Assembly (NCBI GenBank): GCA_028818995.1
Contig: JAPPMR010000646.1
Location: forward strand, 1-9,000
From: Candidatus Poribacteria bacterium
Lineage (GTDB): Bacteria > Poribacteria > WGA-4E > WGA-3G
Direction: 5' to 3'
Length of the DNA stretch: 9,000 bases
The notes under the pieces: model-generated
What the model was told of the DNA's origin: nothing
What the model saw: only the letters and a program-made list of their open reading frames with translations
Database searches by the model: none
In this document: positions 1 through 6,358 of the stretch, in pieces
Layout: the number at the start of each line of letters is the position of its first letter
Position numbering within the stretch: the first letter of the stretch is position 1
Program-made: the position numbers and the translations under genes

Positions 1-2
1 AG

Positions 3-1100
3 TTTGGGCTGTACTATTTCCGTGAATTCGTGGAAATGGAGGATTTCAACTACGATACTTTAGGAGAAGGCGTTCAGGATGGATTGGTACGCCAAGAACA
101 GACCGCTACGGCACGAGCAGCGTTTGCATCAGCGACTTTGCAAGTGCTTGACGATCTGGAATTGGGTGCGGGCGTACGGTTATCTGATGATGCAAAAGAC
201 TATACTGCTTGGCGAAACGAAGCACCTGCTGTTACGGAGGCAGGCACACTCGGTCCCATTCATCAGAATCCGCAGGACACGGTGTGGAGTGGGGATCTAA
301 GTCTACGTTATGAGGTTTCACCCAGTGTGCAGACATATTTACGTGCAGCGCGGGGATTTCGCGCGCCCAGCATACAAGGACGTTTGCTGTTCGGAAACGA
401 AGTTACAGTTGCAAATACGGAGACTATTCATTCCTTTGAAGGTGGTACGAAGTTACGCTTGTGGGATCAACGATTGCACGTGAATCTGGCAGCTTTCAAC
501 TACTTGATGCAAGATCAACAACTCACAGCGGTAGGGGGAGAGGCAAATTTCAATCGGTTAGTGAACGCTGATAGCACCATCGGGCGCGGTGTGGAGGCAG
601 AGTTGATTTTTCTCCCGATAACGTCACTTGAGGTGTCGGCAGGACTCAGTTATAACCAAACACACATTGACGATCCAAATTTGGCGGTGCAAGGTTGCGG
701 CGCACCGTGTGAGGTGCTGGATCCCCCCGCTTCTGCTGAAGGCACTTTTTCCATTGACGGTAACAGTCTACCACAGGCACCTACTTGGATTGCAGATGTG
801 ACGTTACGTTACATGCTTGATCTGCCAGCAGGTTTTCGCTTTGTCGCAGCTACTGATTGGGCATATCGCAGCCGAGTGCACTTCTTCCTTTACGACTCTG
901 TGGAATTCAGCGATGACTGGCTATTGGAAGGCGGCTTGCGATTTGCTTGTCAACTGCCCGATGGCAACACAGAGATTGCACTTATAGGGCGTAATATCCT
1001 CAACGATACATCTCCTACTGGTGGTATTGATTTTAACAATCTAACCGGTTATGTCAATGAACCTCGGTTTTGGAGTTTGGAATTGGTGCGGCGATTCTGA
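3..1100 (+). CDS. TonB-dependent outer-membrane receptor, C-terminal part (partial, 5' end outside window)
   Basis: The frame is open from the first bases of the window, so the N-terminal signal peptide, TonB box and plug domain lie upstream; the GTG at 30 is internal, not the true start. The visible 365 residues look like the outer-membrane beta-barrel: alternating amphipathic strands, the family-typical segment GFRAPS near residue 120, a turn reading NSLPQAP that is common in this family, and a C-terminal RRF ending in phenylalanine, the usual recognition residue for barrel assembly by BamA. A CGAPC motif probably forms a small disulfide in an extracellular loop. The role by family is energy-dependent uptake of a large or scarce nutrient such as a siderophore, vitamin or glycan fragment, powered by TonB-ExbBD; the substrate cannot be told from this half. 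It ends 15 bp before the stop of the convergent protease-TPR gene, with no convincing terminator between them. Confidence 0.93.
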   Translation, partial: FGLYYFREFVEMEDFNYDTLGEGVQDGLVRQEQTATARAAFASATLQVLDDLELGAGVRLSDDAKDYTAWRNEAPAVTEAGTLGPIHQNPQDTVWSGDLSLRYEVSPSVQTYLRAARGFRAPSIQGRLLFGNEVTVANTETIHSFEGGTKLRLWDQRLHVNLAAFNYLMQDQQLTAVGGEANFNRLVNADSTIGRGVEAELIFLPITSLEVSAGLSYNQTHIDDPNLAVQGCGAPCEVLDPPASAEGTFSIDGNSLPQAPTWIADVTLRYMLDLPAGFRFVAATDWAYRSRVHFFLYDSVEFSDDWLLEGGLRFACQLPDGNTEIALIGRNILNDTSPTGGIDFNNLTGYVNEPRFWSLELVRRF

Positions 1101-1115
1101 AAAAACTATAATGTC

Positions 1116-2606
1116 TTATTTTTCGATCTTCGGATCTAATTCCTTTGCCTTCGCGAAATCTACTTCTGCTTCTTCGTGTTGTTCAATTGCTTCGTTTGAA
1201 AGCCCACGATCATGATAGTATAGTGCTTTCTTCGGTCTTAGTCGGATGGATTCTGTGAAATCATCAATTGCTCCATCATGATCGCCGAGTCCTGCCTTTG
1301 CAGCACCGCGAGTGTGGTAGTAAGCAGCCTTAGATTTGGAATCCTTAGTCTTCAATTCAAGTGCTGAGTCTCCGTCAGATATTGCTTCTTGGTACAATCT
1401 TTGGGCATTCGGTTCGTTTCCTTGTTCAGTTTCAAATTGCCCTAATCGGTACTTTGTCCATCCGCGGTGATTATAGATTCCAGCTGCTTTGGGTTTTAGA
1501 TTAATAGCTTCAGTAAAGTCATTTATCGACTCTCGAAACAACATTTTAGCTTCAGTTTTATCTCCTTTATTCGCTTCGGATTTTGCTACACCAAACTTTA
1601 CAATTCCTTTAAATCTAAACCAGCCACTCTTACCGAATATGGTTCTCAGCAATTTGATGAGAAAATACCCTCCGTAAACCCAAACACCTTTCCGTTTCCA
1701 TGAAAAATACTTCCGAAAATTGGAAAAACTAAATGAAACTGGATCAAGACTGCGTAAAGTGATCAAGTCTTCCGCTGCTCTGCTGAATGCCCAAAGCTCC
1801 ATCCTTGCATCCGCGCGCCCACGATACGCTTTAACCATATCAGGTTTGAGTTCAATTGCAATATCGTAATAAGCAATCGCCTCTTTGTAATCTCCGTCCT
1901 TTAGGAACCTCTCTGCCGCATCAATTTGTGCCAAATAACGCACCTCTGGAAGTTCTTGCCATTTATCAAAAGGCACTGATTCTGTTCTGTCCTGTAGAAA
2001 CTTTTTCAATCTGTTTGAAGGGATTGCATAACCACATACGACATTCCCAGATGCATCAATCCTACTGGATGACTTAACACCTATAACTTCACCTTTACTA
2101 TTTAGGATAGGACTACCACTGCTCCCACCAGTGGATTTAGTTGACAAACGGATCAGGTCACCACTTGATCTCTTTGTTATACTTTCAATAGTTGCGTGTT
2201 CAATCTCAGTTTGAGCATTTGGATAGCCAACAGCACAGATTTCATCCTCATCTTGAACGGTGTCACTATCACCAAGCATAAGCGGGACACCTTCATTATC
2301 AACATTTAGAAGTATGAGGTCAATTTTGTCATCATAAGTCTCCACACTCTCAATTTGGTATGCTTCTTCGTGACCAGAAAGTTTTATAGTCACAGATGTC
2401 GCCCCAACGATGACGTGAAAGTTTGTCACTATTAGATGTTTATCAATGAAAAAACCGCTACCATTATTCGTTTCAATTTTGACAAGAGCAAACTGAGGAC
2501 GTGATGCAAGACAAGGAGTTTCTCTTTCTACATTCAAACACACAACGGAATTCTTTAAGGCATTTTCAGCTATTCGTTGTAAAGTAGTATCTTTTTCTTG
2601 TTCCAT
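1116..2606 (-). CDS. Trypsin-like (S1C) serine protease fused to TPR repeats, probably cytoplasmic
   Basis: 496 residues. Residues about 38-205 form an S1C chymotrypsin-fold protease of the HtrA kind without PDZ domains. The catalytic triad is visible: His64 in TNFHV, Asp96 in DKIDLILL and Ser163 in GGSSGSP, so it is probably active. After a linker comes one TPR-like repeat (about 224-290), then an insertion with a short hydrophobic stretch (about 307-324, VWVYGGYFLIKLL) that could be a membrane-contacting helix or a buried one, then TPR repeats at about 347-493 (for example AAYYHTRGAAKAGLGDHDGA). There is no signal peptide, which points to the cytoplasm and differs from classical HtrA. The start is supported by AAAGGA at 2615-2620, 8 nt before the ATG. 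TPRs usually bind proteins, so they may choose the substrate; the target is unknown. It is transcribed divergently from the ileS leader. Fold and triad are firm; the role is open. Confidence 0.93.
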   Translation of the reverse strand: MEQEKDTTLQRIAENALKNSVVCLNVERETPCLASRPQFALVKIETNNGSGFFIDKHLIVTNFHVIVGATSVTIKLSGHEEAYQIESVETYDDKIDLILLNVDNEGVPLMLGDSDTVQDEDEICAVGYPNAQTEIEHATIESITKRSSGDLIRLSTKSTGGSSGSPILNSKGEVIGVKSSSRIDASGNVVCGYAIPSNRLKKFLQDRTESVPFDKWQELPEVRYLAQIDAAERFLKDGDYKEAIAYYDIAIELKPDMVKAYRGRADARMELWAFSRAAEDLITLRSLDPVSFSFSNFRKYFSWKRKGVWVYGGYFLIKLLRTIFGKSGWFRFKGIVKFGVAKSEANKGDKTEAKMLFRESINDFTEAINLKPKAAGIYNHRGWTKYRLGQFETEQGNEPNAQRLYQEAISDGDSALELKTKDSKSKAAYYHTRGAAKAGLGDHDGAIDDFTESIRLRPKKALYYHDRGLSNEAIEQHEEAEVDFAKAKELDPKIEK

Positions 2607-2629
2607 AGAAGTGTTCCTTTCAACTATCC

Positions 2630-2659
2630 ATTATACACCAAATCTCATGTTCATACCAA
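2630..2659 (-). promoter_or_regulatory. Sigma70-type promoter for the protease-TPR gene
   Basis: Reading the minus strand, TTGGTA (2654-2659) is followed after 18 nt by a perfect TATAAT (2630-2635). Transcription would start near 2623, giving a leader of under 20 nt that still contains the AAAGGA ribosome-binding site at 2615-2620. The -10 is ideal and the -35 matches four of six bases. It lies back to back with the rightward promoter at 2666-2695. Confidence 0.6.
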
Positions 2660-2665
2660 AAAGAT

Positions 2666-2695
2666 TTGACATCACGCCATAGCATGTAGTATCAT
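2666..2695 (+). promoter_or_regulatory. Sigma70-type promoter for the ileS leader transcript
   Basis: A perfect TTGACA at 2666-2671 is followed after 18 nt by TATCAT (2690-2695), five of six bases of the consensus -10. The expected start near 2702 gives a 45-nt untranslated stretch before the leader-peptide ATG at 2747 and a leader of about 420 nt before ileS. No comparably good promoter is visible between the terminator at 2903-2949 and ileS, so this is the likely main promoter of ileS, which would make readthrough of the terminator necessary for its expression. Confidence 0.62.
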
Positions 2696-2746
2696 ACATT
2701 AACAGACATACAATCTAATTTATAGTTCTCTAATCAGGATTATCGG

Positions 2747-2875
2747 ATGTTTTTTCAATCGCTTACCACACGAACATCGCAATACAAAAAGTCTGCGCGT
2801 AACGCTGCCCCACGTCAAGACTCCCTTCGCGCCATACACATTATTATTGCAATTCGTCGTGCTGTGGTGGGCTAA
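2747..2875 (+). CDS. Putative isoleucine-rich leader peptide of ileS (42 aa)
   Basis: A 42-codon ORF beginning MFFQSLTT, with AGGA at 2736-2739 placed 7 nt before the ATG and ending at TAA 2873-2875. The first 29 residues contain no isoleucine; residues 30-36 read I-H-I-I-I-A-I (ATA at 2834, ATT at 2840, 2843, 2846 and 2852), followed by RRAVVG. Such end-loaded clustering of the amino acid sensed is the signature of attenuator leader peptides such as those of ilv, his, thr and pheST operons. The gene downstream is isoleucyl-tRNA synthetase, which fits. The last three sense codons (GTG GTG GGC) are also one strand of the antiterminator helix. The alternative is an independent small basic protein, or a chance ORF; the match of codon identity, gene identity and RNA structure argues against chance. 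Confidence 0.7.
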   Translation: MFFQSLTTRTSQYKKSARNAAPRQDSLRAIHIIIAIRRAVVG

Positions 2876-2913
2876 TCGCAAGCAGAGAAAAGTATTATTA
2901 GGACGCCCATCAC
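2807..2913 (+). promoter_or_regulatory. Alternative RNA helices of the putative ileS attenuator (segments 1, 2 and 3)
   Basis: Segment 2 (GTGGTGGGC, 2864-2872) pairs over nine uninterrupted positions, one a G-U, with segment 3 (GCCCATCAC, 2905-2913), which is the 5' arm of the terminator. The antiterminator and terminator therefore cannot coexist. Segment 1 (GCCCCAC, 2807-2813) can pair with segment 2 (7 bp, two-base bulge), which would free segment 3 for termination when nobody translates the leader. A ribosome at the stop codon 2873-2875 would cover segment 2 and favour termination; one stalled at the Ile codons 2834-2854 would leave segment 2 largely free and favour antitermination. One imperfection: segment 1 lies slightly upstream of a ribosome stalled at the Ile codons, so it would be hindered rather than masked. 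A weaker alternative segment 1 overlapping the Ile codons is 2831-2840 (3+4 bp). Confidence 0.6.
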
Positions 2914-2949
2914 TGAAATAGACAATTTCGGTGGGGCGTTTTGTTTTTT
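2903..2949 (+). terminator. Intrinsic terminator in the ileS leader
   Basis: Stem arms ACGCCC (2903-2908), CAC (2911-2913) and TGAAAT (2914-2919) pair with ATTTCG (2925-2930), GTG (2931-2933) and GGGCGT (2934-2939). That is 15 pairs with one 2-nt bulge and one G-U, closed by the 5-nt loop AGACA. The run TTTTGTTTTTT follows at 2939-2949 (its first T is the last stem base). It is a textbook Rho-independent terminator, placed 28 nt after the leader-peptide stop and 176 nt before ileS, so it can act as a gate on ileS. Confidence 0.88.
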
Positions 2950-3006
2950 AAGTAGATAACGAACTAAGATTTTGATTTGAAGGTTGGACTGCATGAGGAA
3001 ATAAAC

Positions 3007-3045
3007 ATGTTTGAGTCAATCTTGCATTTAGCAGAAAGAGTCTAA
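3007..3045 (+). CDS. Possible second upstream mini-ORF (12 aa) before ileS
   Basis: ATG at 3007 is preceded by GAGGA (2995-2999) with a 7-nt spacer, and the 12 codons (MFESILHLAERV) end in a tandem stop TAATAA (3043-3048). The ribosome-binding site looks at least as good as that of ileS itself. It starts with the same MFE as ileS. Ribosomes stopping at 3043-3048 would reach into 3050-3057, the stretch that can pair with the ileS Shine-Dalgarno, so translation here might open ileS for initiation. It contains one Ile codon. It is so short that chance cannot be excluded. Confidence 0.35.
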   Translation: MFESILHLAERV

Positions 3046-3049
3046 TAAT

Positions 3050-3113
3050 GCCAACCTAGTACCGGTTTACCAGATACCCTGTTTCGGACAACGGACGAAA
3101 CAGTCCAGGAGGC
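3050..3113 (+). promoter_or_regulatory. Hairpin and possible Shine-Dalgarno sequestration upstream of ileS
   Basis: CTGTTTCG (3079-3086) and CGAAACAG (3096-3103) form a perfect 8-bp hairpin with a 9-nt loop, ending three bases before the ileS Shine-Dalgarno AGGAGG (3107-3112). Around it, GCC (3050-3052) and CCT (3055-3057) can pair with GGC (3111-3113) and AGG (3107-3109), an outer helix of 3+3 bp with a small internal loop that would bury the Shine-Dalgarno. No U-run follows the inner hairpin, so it is not a terminator. No conserved T-box sequence (AGGGTGG with ACCGCG) is present. The inner hairpin is clear; the sequestering helix is speculative. Confidence 0.45.
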
Positions 3114-3125
3114 TAAAAGTTAAAA

Positions 3126-6100
3126 ATGTTTGAAGAGGTATCACCGCAATTTACCTTTGCTGAGAAAGAGAAACAGACCCTTGCGTTCTGGCGTAAAAAC
3201 GACATCTTTGAGAAAAGTATGGAGATGTACAAAGATGCGCCGCCTTTTGTTTTTCTTGAGGGGCCGCCGTTTGCAAATGCGCCACCCGGTGTGCATCACG
3301 TCCTTGCACGTATCATGAAGGATGCTGTTTGCCGATATAAGACGATGACAGGACACTACGTCCACAGAAAAGCGGGATGGGACACACACGGACTTCCCGT
3401 CGAATACCAAGTCGAAAAGCAACTCAATATCACGAATAAAGCGGAATTAGAGGCTTACGGCGTTCAAAATTTCATTGAAAAGTGCAAAGAAAACGTATTC
3501 CAATATGAACAGGATTGGAGGCAGATGACAGAACGCATCGGGTTCTGGGTGAACTTAGATGAGGCATATATCACGTTGTCAAACGATTATATTGAGAGCG
3601 TTTGGTGGGTGTTGCGGCAAGCGTGGGATAAAAAACTATTGTATCAGGGACATAAGGTGCAACCGTATTGCTATCGGTGTGGCACAACCTTAGCAAGCCA
3701 TGAGGTCGCACTCGGTTATCAAGAGGTCGCTGACCCGTCCATCTTTGTGCAATTTCCACTCAAAAACAGGGAAAATACCTATCTGCTTGTATGGACAACG
3801 ACACCTTGGACATTGCCATCTAACGTTGCTGTTGCTGTTGGTGAAGATTACGATTACGTTGCCGTTGAACATAATGGACAAAACCTCATTCTCGCGAAAG
3901 AATGTATGGCGAGTTTATTCGGTGATGAACCTCCACAAATCGTTGAAAACTATAAAGGCAGCGATCTCCAAGATTGGGAATATGAACCACTTTTTGATAG
4001 TGGACAGCATGTAGAAAAGTTACATTACGTCGTCACCGGTGATTTTGTAACAACCACAGAGGGCAGTGGCTTGGTGCATATTGCCCCTGCTTTCGGACAA
4101 GACGACTACGATATCGGAGAAAAACATAATCTGCCATTTGTGCAATTGGTGGGTCCCGATGGCAAATTTGTTCCAGAAGTTAAAGATGTATGGGCATGCG
4201 AATATGTCAAAGATGCCGACCCACAAATTGTTGAAAACTTGGACAGCCGGGGGTTGTTATTCAAAGCCACCGAATATACCCACCAATATCCGTTCTGTTG
4301 GCGATGTGACAACCCGCTGCTCTACTATGCGCGCGAATCGTGGTTTATCCGAACAACCGCCATCAGAGATCAGATGCTTCAGCACAATCAGAAAATCAAC
4401 TGGTACCCTGAGCATATCAAAGAGGGGCGGTTCGGAAATTGGTTGGAAAACAACATTGACTGGGGATTGAGTCGTGAACGTTATTGGGGAACACCACTGC
4501 CTGTCTGGATATGCGACGATTGTGGACACCAGCACTGTGTCGGCAGTGTTGCTGAATTGAAGGAACTCGGCACCGATGTGCCAGATGATATTGAACTCCA
4601 TCGCCCCTACGTTGACGAAGTTGTGCTTACTTGTCAGAAATGCAGCGGCACAATGCACCGCGTGCAAGATGTGATTGACTGTTGGTTTGACTCAGGATGT
4701 GCACACACCGCGCAATGGCACTACCCGTTTGAAAATAAAGAACTGTTTGACCAAACTTATCCCGTAGATTTCATCTCCGAAGGAATTGACCAGACACGTG
4801 GGTGGTTCTATAGCCTTTTAGCCACTGGCACACTCCTCTACGACAAACCCGCTTACAAAAACTGCCTCTGTCTTGAACTCGTTCTTGCTTCTGACGGACA
4901 GAAAATGAGTAAGAGTCGAGGAAATACAGTAGACCCGTGGACAATTTTAAACGAACAAGGTGCAGACGCACTGCGGTGGTATATGTTCACGGCAACCACA
5001 CCGTGGGCACAGCGAACTTTCAAACTTGAAGGCATTGACGAAGCGTTGAAGAAGTTTATGGGAACGCTTCAGAATGTATACAGTTTTTTCGTGATGTATG
5101 CCAACTTAGAACAGGTTGATGTGCTACAAGATGCACCTCCGATTGCAGAACGTGCTATCGTTGATAGATGGATTCTGTCCCGCCTGCATACCCTAATTAA
5201 CAAGGTCCGTAAAGACATGGAAAATTACCATCTCACGAATGCGCCGCGCGCGATTGAGGCGTTTGTAGATGACCTTAGCAACTGGTACGTCCGTCGTTCC
5301 CGCGACCGTTTTTGGGGTGCGGAGGCAGGAACCGACAAGCAGGCAGCTTACGCTACACTTTATGAGGTGCTTGTTACTGTAGCAAAACTTGCCGCGCCAT
5401 TTATCCCGTTTTGGGCAGATGAACTTTACCGCAATTTAGTCGGTTCGCTCGACCCCGATGCGCCACTCAGTGTTCACCTTGCAAAATATCCAATTGCAGA
5501 TGCTGCGTTGATAGATGCCGAATTAGAGAACAATATGGCTTTCACACGCGAGGTAATCAGCATGGGACATGCGGCGCGGAATCGCTCTGGTATTAAGACG
5601 CGCCAACCGCTTGCTGAAATTACGCTTGGCGGATTATCTGACGCTGAAAAAGAGACCGTCAAGCGTTTGGCAGGGTTTGTTCACGATGAACTTAATGTTA
5701 AGGAAATTGTCTTTACAGAGGAGTTGAACGCGTTCGCACAAGTCACGCTCAAACCGAATTTTAAAGTGTTGGGACCGAAATACGGAAAAGGTGTGCAGGC
5801 AATCGCAAAGGCACTCGCTACTGCTGATACAATGCAGATTAAAGCAGAATTGGAAGCGAACGGTAGTTTGCAGATTGAAGCGGCAGGTGAAATTTATACC
5901 CTTGAACAGTCAGAAATTGATGTACAGACACAAAACCGAGAAGGCTTCTTTGTAGAAGTTGACGCGAAGAAATTCGTTGCGTTGTCTACAGAACTGACGC
6001 ATGAGTTGATGCTTGAAGGGATGGCACGCGAACTTGTCAACAAAATCCAAAATATGCGGAAGGATGCAGATTTTAACGTATCTGATCGGATTAAACTTAG

Positions 6101-6269
6101 TTTGAACACATCATCTGCACTTGTGACGGAAGCATTTGAAACGTATCGGGATTATATTCTCACGGAAACATTGACGACAGAGGTCGTTGAATCTCCGGGG
6201 CAGAATGCCTTTAGGCTTGACCAGAAACTCAACGGAGAACCGGCGATATTGAGTGTTGAGCAGGTATAG
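3126..6269 (+). CDS. ileS: Isoleucyl-tRNA synthetase, long type-2 form
   Basis: Attaches isoleucine to tRNA-Ile at the expense of ATP in the cytoplasm and hydrolyses mischarged valine. Its 1047 residues hold the class-I signature near 47-66 with the HIGH motif in the GVHH variant (55-58, in PPGVHHVLAR) that other bacterial IleRS share. The motif WTTTPWTLPSN (about 223-233) and the GQDDY segment (324-328) mark the CP1 editing domain. KMSKS is at 593-597. Cys pairs at 463/466 and 503/506 are likely zinc ligands; YCYRC and FCWRC add further pairs. WYVRRSRDRFW marks the anticodon-binding helical domain, and the tail from about 840 matches the C-terminal extension of type-2 enzymes. That type, related to eukaryotic IleRS, often tolerates mupirocin; resistance here is inference. 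The ATG is preceded by AGGAGG (3107-3112) with a rather long 13-nt spacer. No later start is possible without losing the conserved N-terminus. It follows a putative attenuator. Confidence 0.98.
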   Translation: MFEEVSPQFTFAEKEKQTLAFWRKNDIFEKSMEMYKDAPPFVFLEGPPFANAPPGVHHVLARIMKDAVCRYKTMTGHYVHRKAGWDTHGLPVEYQVEKQLNITNKAELEAYGVQNFIEKCKENVFQYEQDWRQMTERIGFWVNLDEAYITLSNDYIESVWWVLRQAWDKKLLYQGHKVQPYCYRCGTTLASHEVALGYQEVADPSIFVQFPLKNRENTYLLVWTTTPWTLPSNVAVAVGEDYDYVAVEHNGQNLILAKECMASLFGDEPPQIVENYKGSDLQDWEYEPLFDSGQHVEKLHYVVTGDFVTTTEGSGLVHIAPAFGQDDYDIGEKHNLPFVQLVGPDGKFVPEVKDVWACEYVKDADPQIVENLDSRGLLFKATEYTHQYPFCWRCDNPLLYYARESWFIRTTAIRDQMLQHNQKINWYPEHIKEGRFGNWLENNIDWGLSRERYWGTPLPVWICDDCGHQHCVGSVAELKELGTDVPDDIELHRPYVDEVVLTCQKCSGTMHRVQDVIDCWFDSGCAHTAQWHYPFENKELFDQTYPVDFISEGIDQTRGWFYSLLATGTLLYDKPAYKNCLCLELVLASDGQKMSKSRGNTVDPWTILNEQGADALRWYMFTATTPWAQRTFKLEGIDEALKKFMGTLQNVYSFFVMYANLEQVDVLQDAPPIAERAIVDRWILSRLHTLINKVRKDMENYHLTNAPRAIEAFVDDLSNWYVRRSRDRFWGAEAGTDKQAAYATLYEVLVTVAKLAAPFIPFWADELYRNLVGSLDPDAPLSVHLAKYPIADAALIDAELENNMAFTREVISMGHAARNRSGIKTRQPLAEITLGGLSDAEKETVKRLAGFVHDELNVKEIVFTEELNAFAQVTLKPNFKVLGPKYGKGVQAIAKALATADTMQIKAELEANGSLQIEAAGEIYTLEQSEIDVQTQNREGFFVEVDAKKFVALSTELTHELMLEGMARELVNKIQNMRKDADFNVSDRIKLSLNTSSALVTEAFETYRDYILTETLTTEVVESPGQNAFRLDQKLNGEPAILSVEQV

Positions 6270-6332
6270 AAACACATCATAGTAAGTCTAAAATAACTAT
6301 ACATCATCTTTGGCTTCGCAGCGTTTGTAGTC

Positions 6333-6348
6333 GCGCAATTCATTGCGC
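6333..6348. repeat. Perfect GC-rich palindrome in the convergent spacer
   Basis: GCGCAATTCATTGCGC has 6-bp perfect arms around the loop TTCA (7 bp if the T-A next to the centre pairs). It sits in the 89-bp spacer 6270-6358 between the 3' ends of ileS and the secreted-protein gene. No T-run follows on either strand, so it is not a canonical intrinsic terminator, though it may protect 3' ends or help Rho-dependent ending in both directions. Its form suits a REP-like interspersed palindrome. Only one copy is in the window. Confidence 0.45.
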
Positions 6349-6358
6349 CTCTTAGATA

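Noticed and set aside
1125..1136. GATC-TTCG-GATC hairpin as a terminator for the receptor gene
   Set aside because: It has only 4 bp despite the stable UUCG loop, no T-run follows on the plus strand, and it lies inside the coding end of the convergent gene.
2684..2699. ATGTA / TACAT inverted repeat over the -10 of the leader promoter as an operator
   Set aside because: Arms of 5 bp in AT-rich DNA are expected by chance and nothing else supports it.
3018..3049. A second promoter for ileS (TTGCAT with TAATAA or AATAAT)
   Set aside because: The spacing is only 15-16 nt and the -35 is poor. It cannot be fully excluded, and if real it would bypass the attenuator.
2702..3125. T-box riboswitch upstream of ileS
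   Set aside because: No T-box consensus (AGGGTGG with ACCGCG) is present, and the terminator lies 176 nt before ileS behind an Ile-rich ORF; the leader-peptide model explains the parts better.
4066..4667. Open frames of about 130 codons on both strands inside ileS
   Set aside because: They overlap conserved IleRS sequence in other frames, lack ribosome-binding sites and give low-complexity proteins with no recognisable motif.
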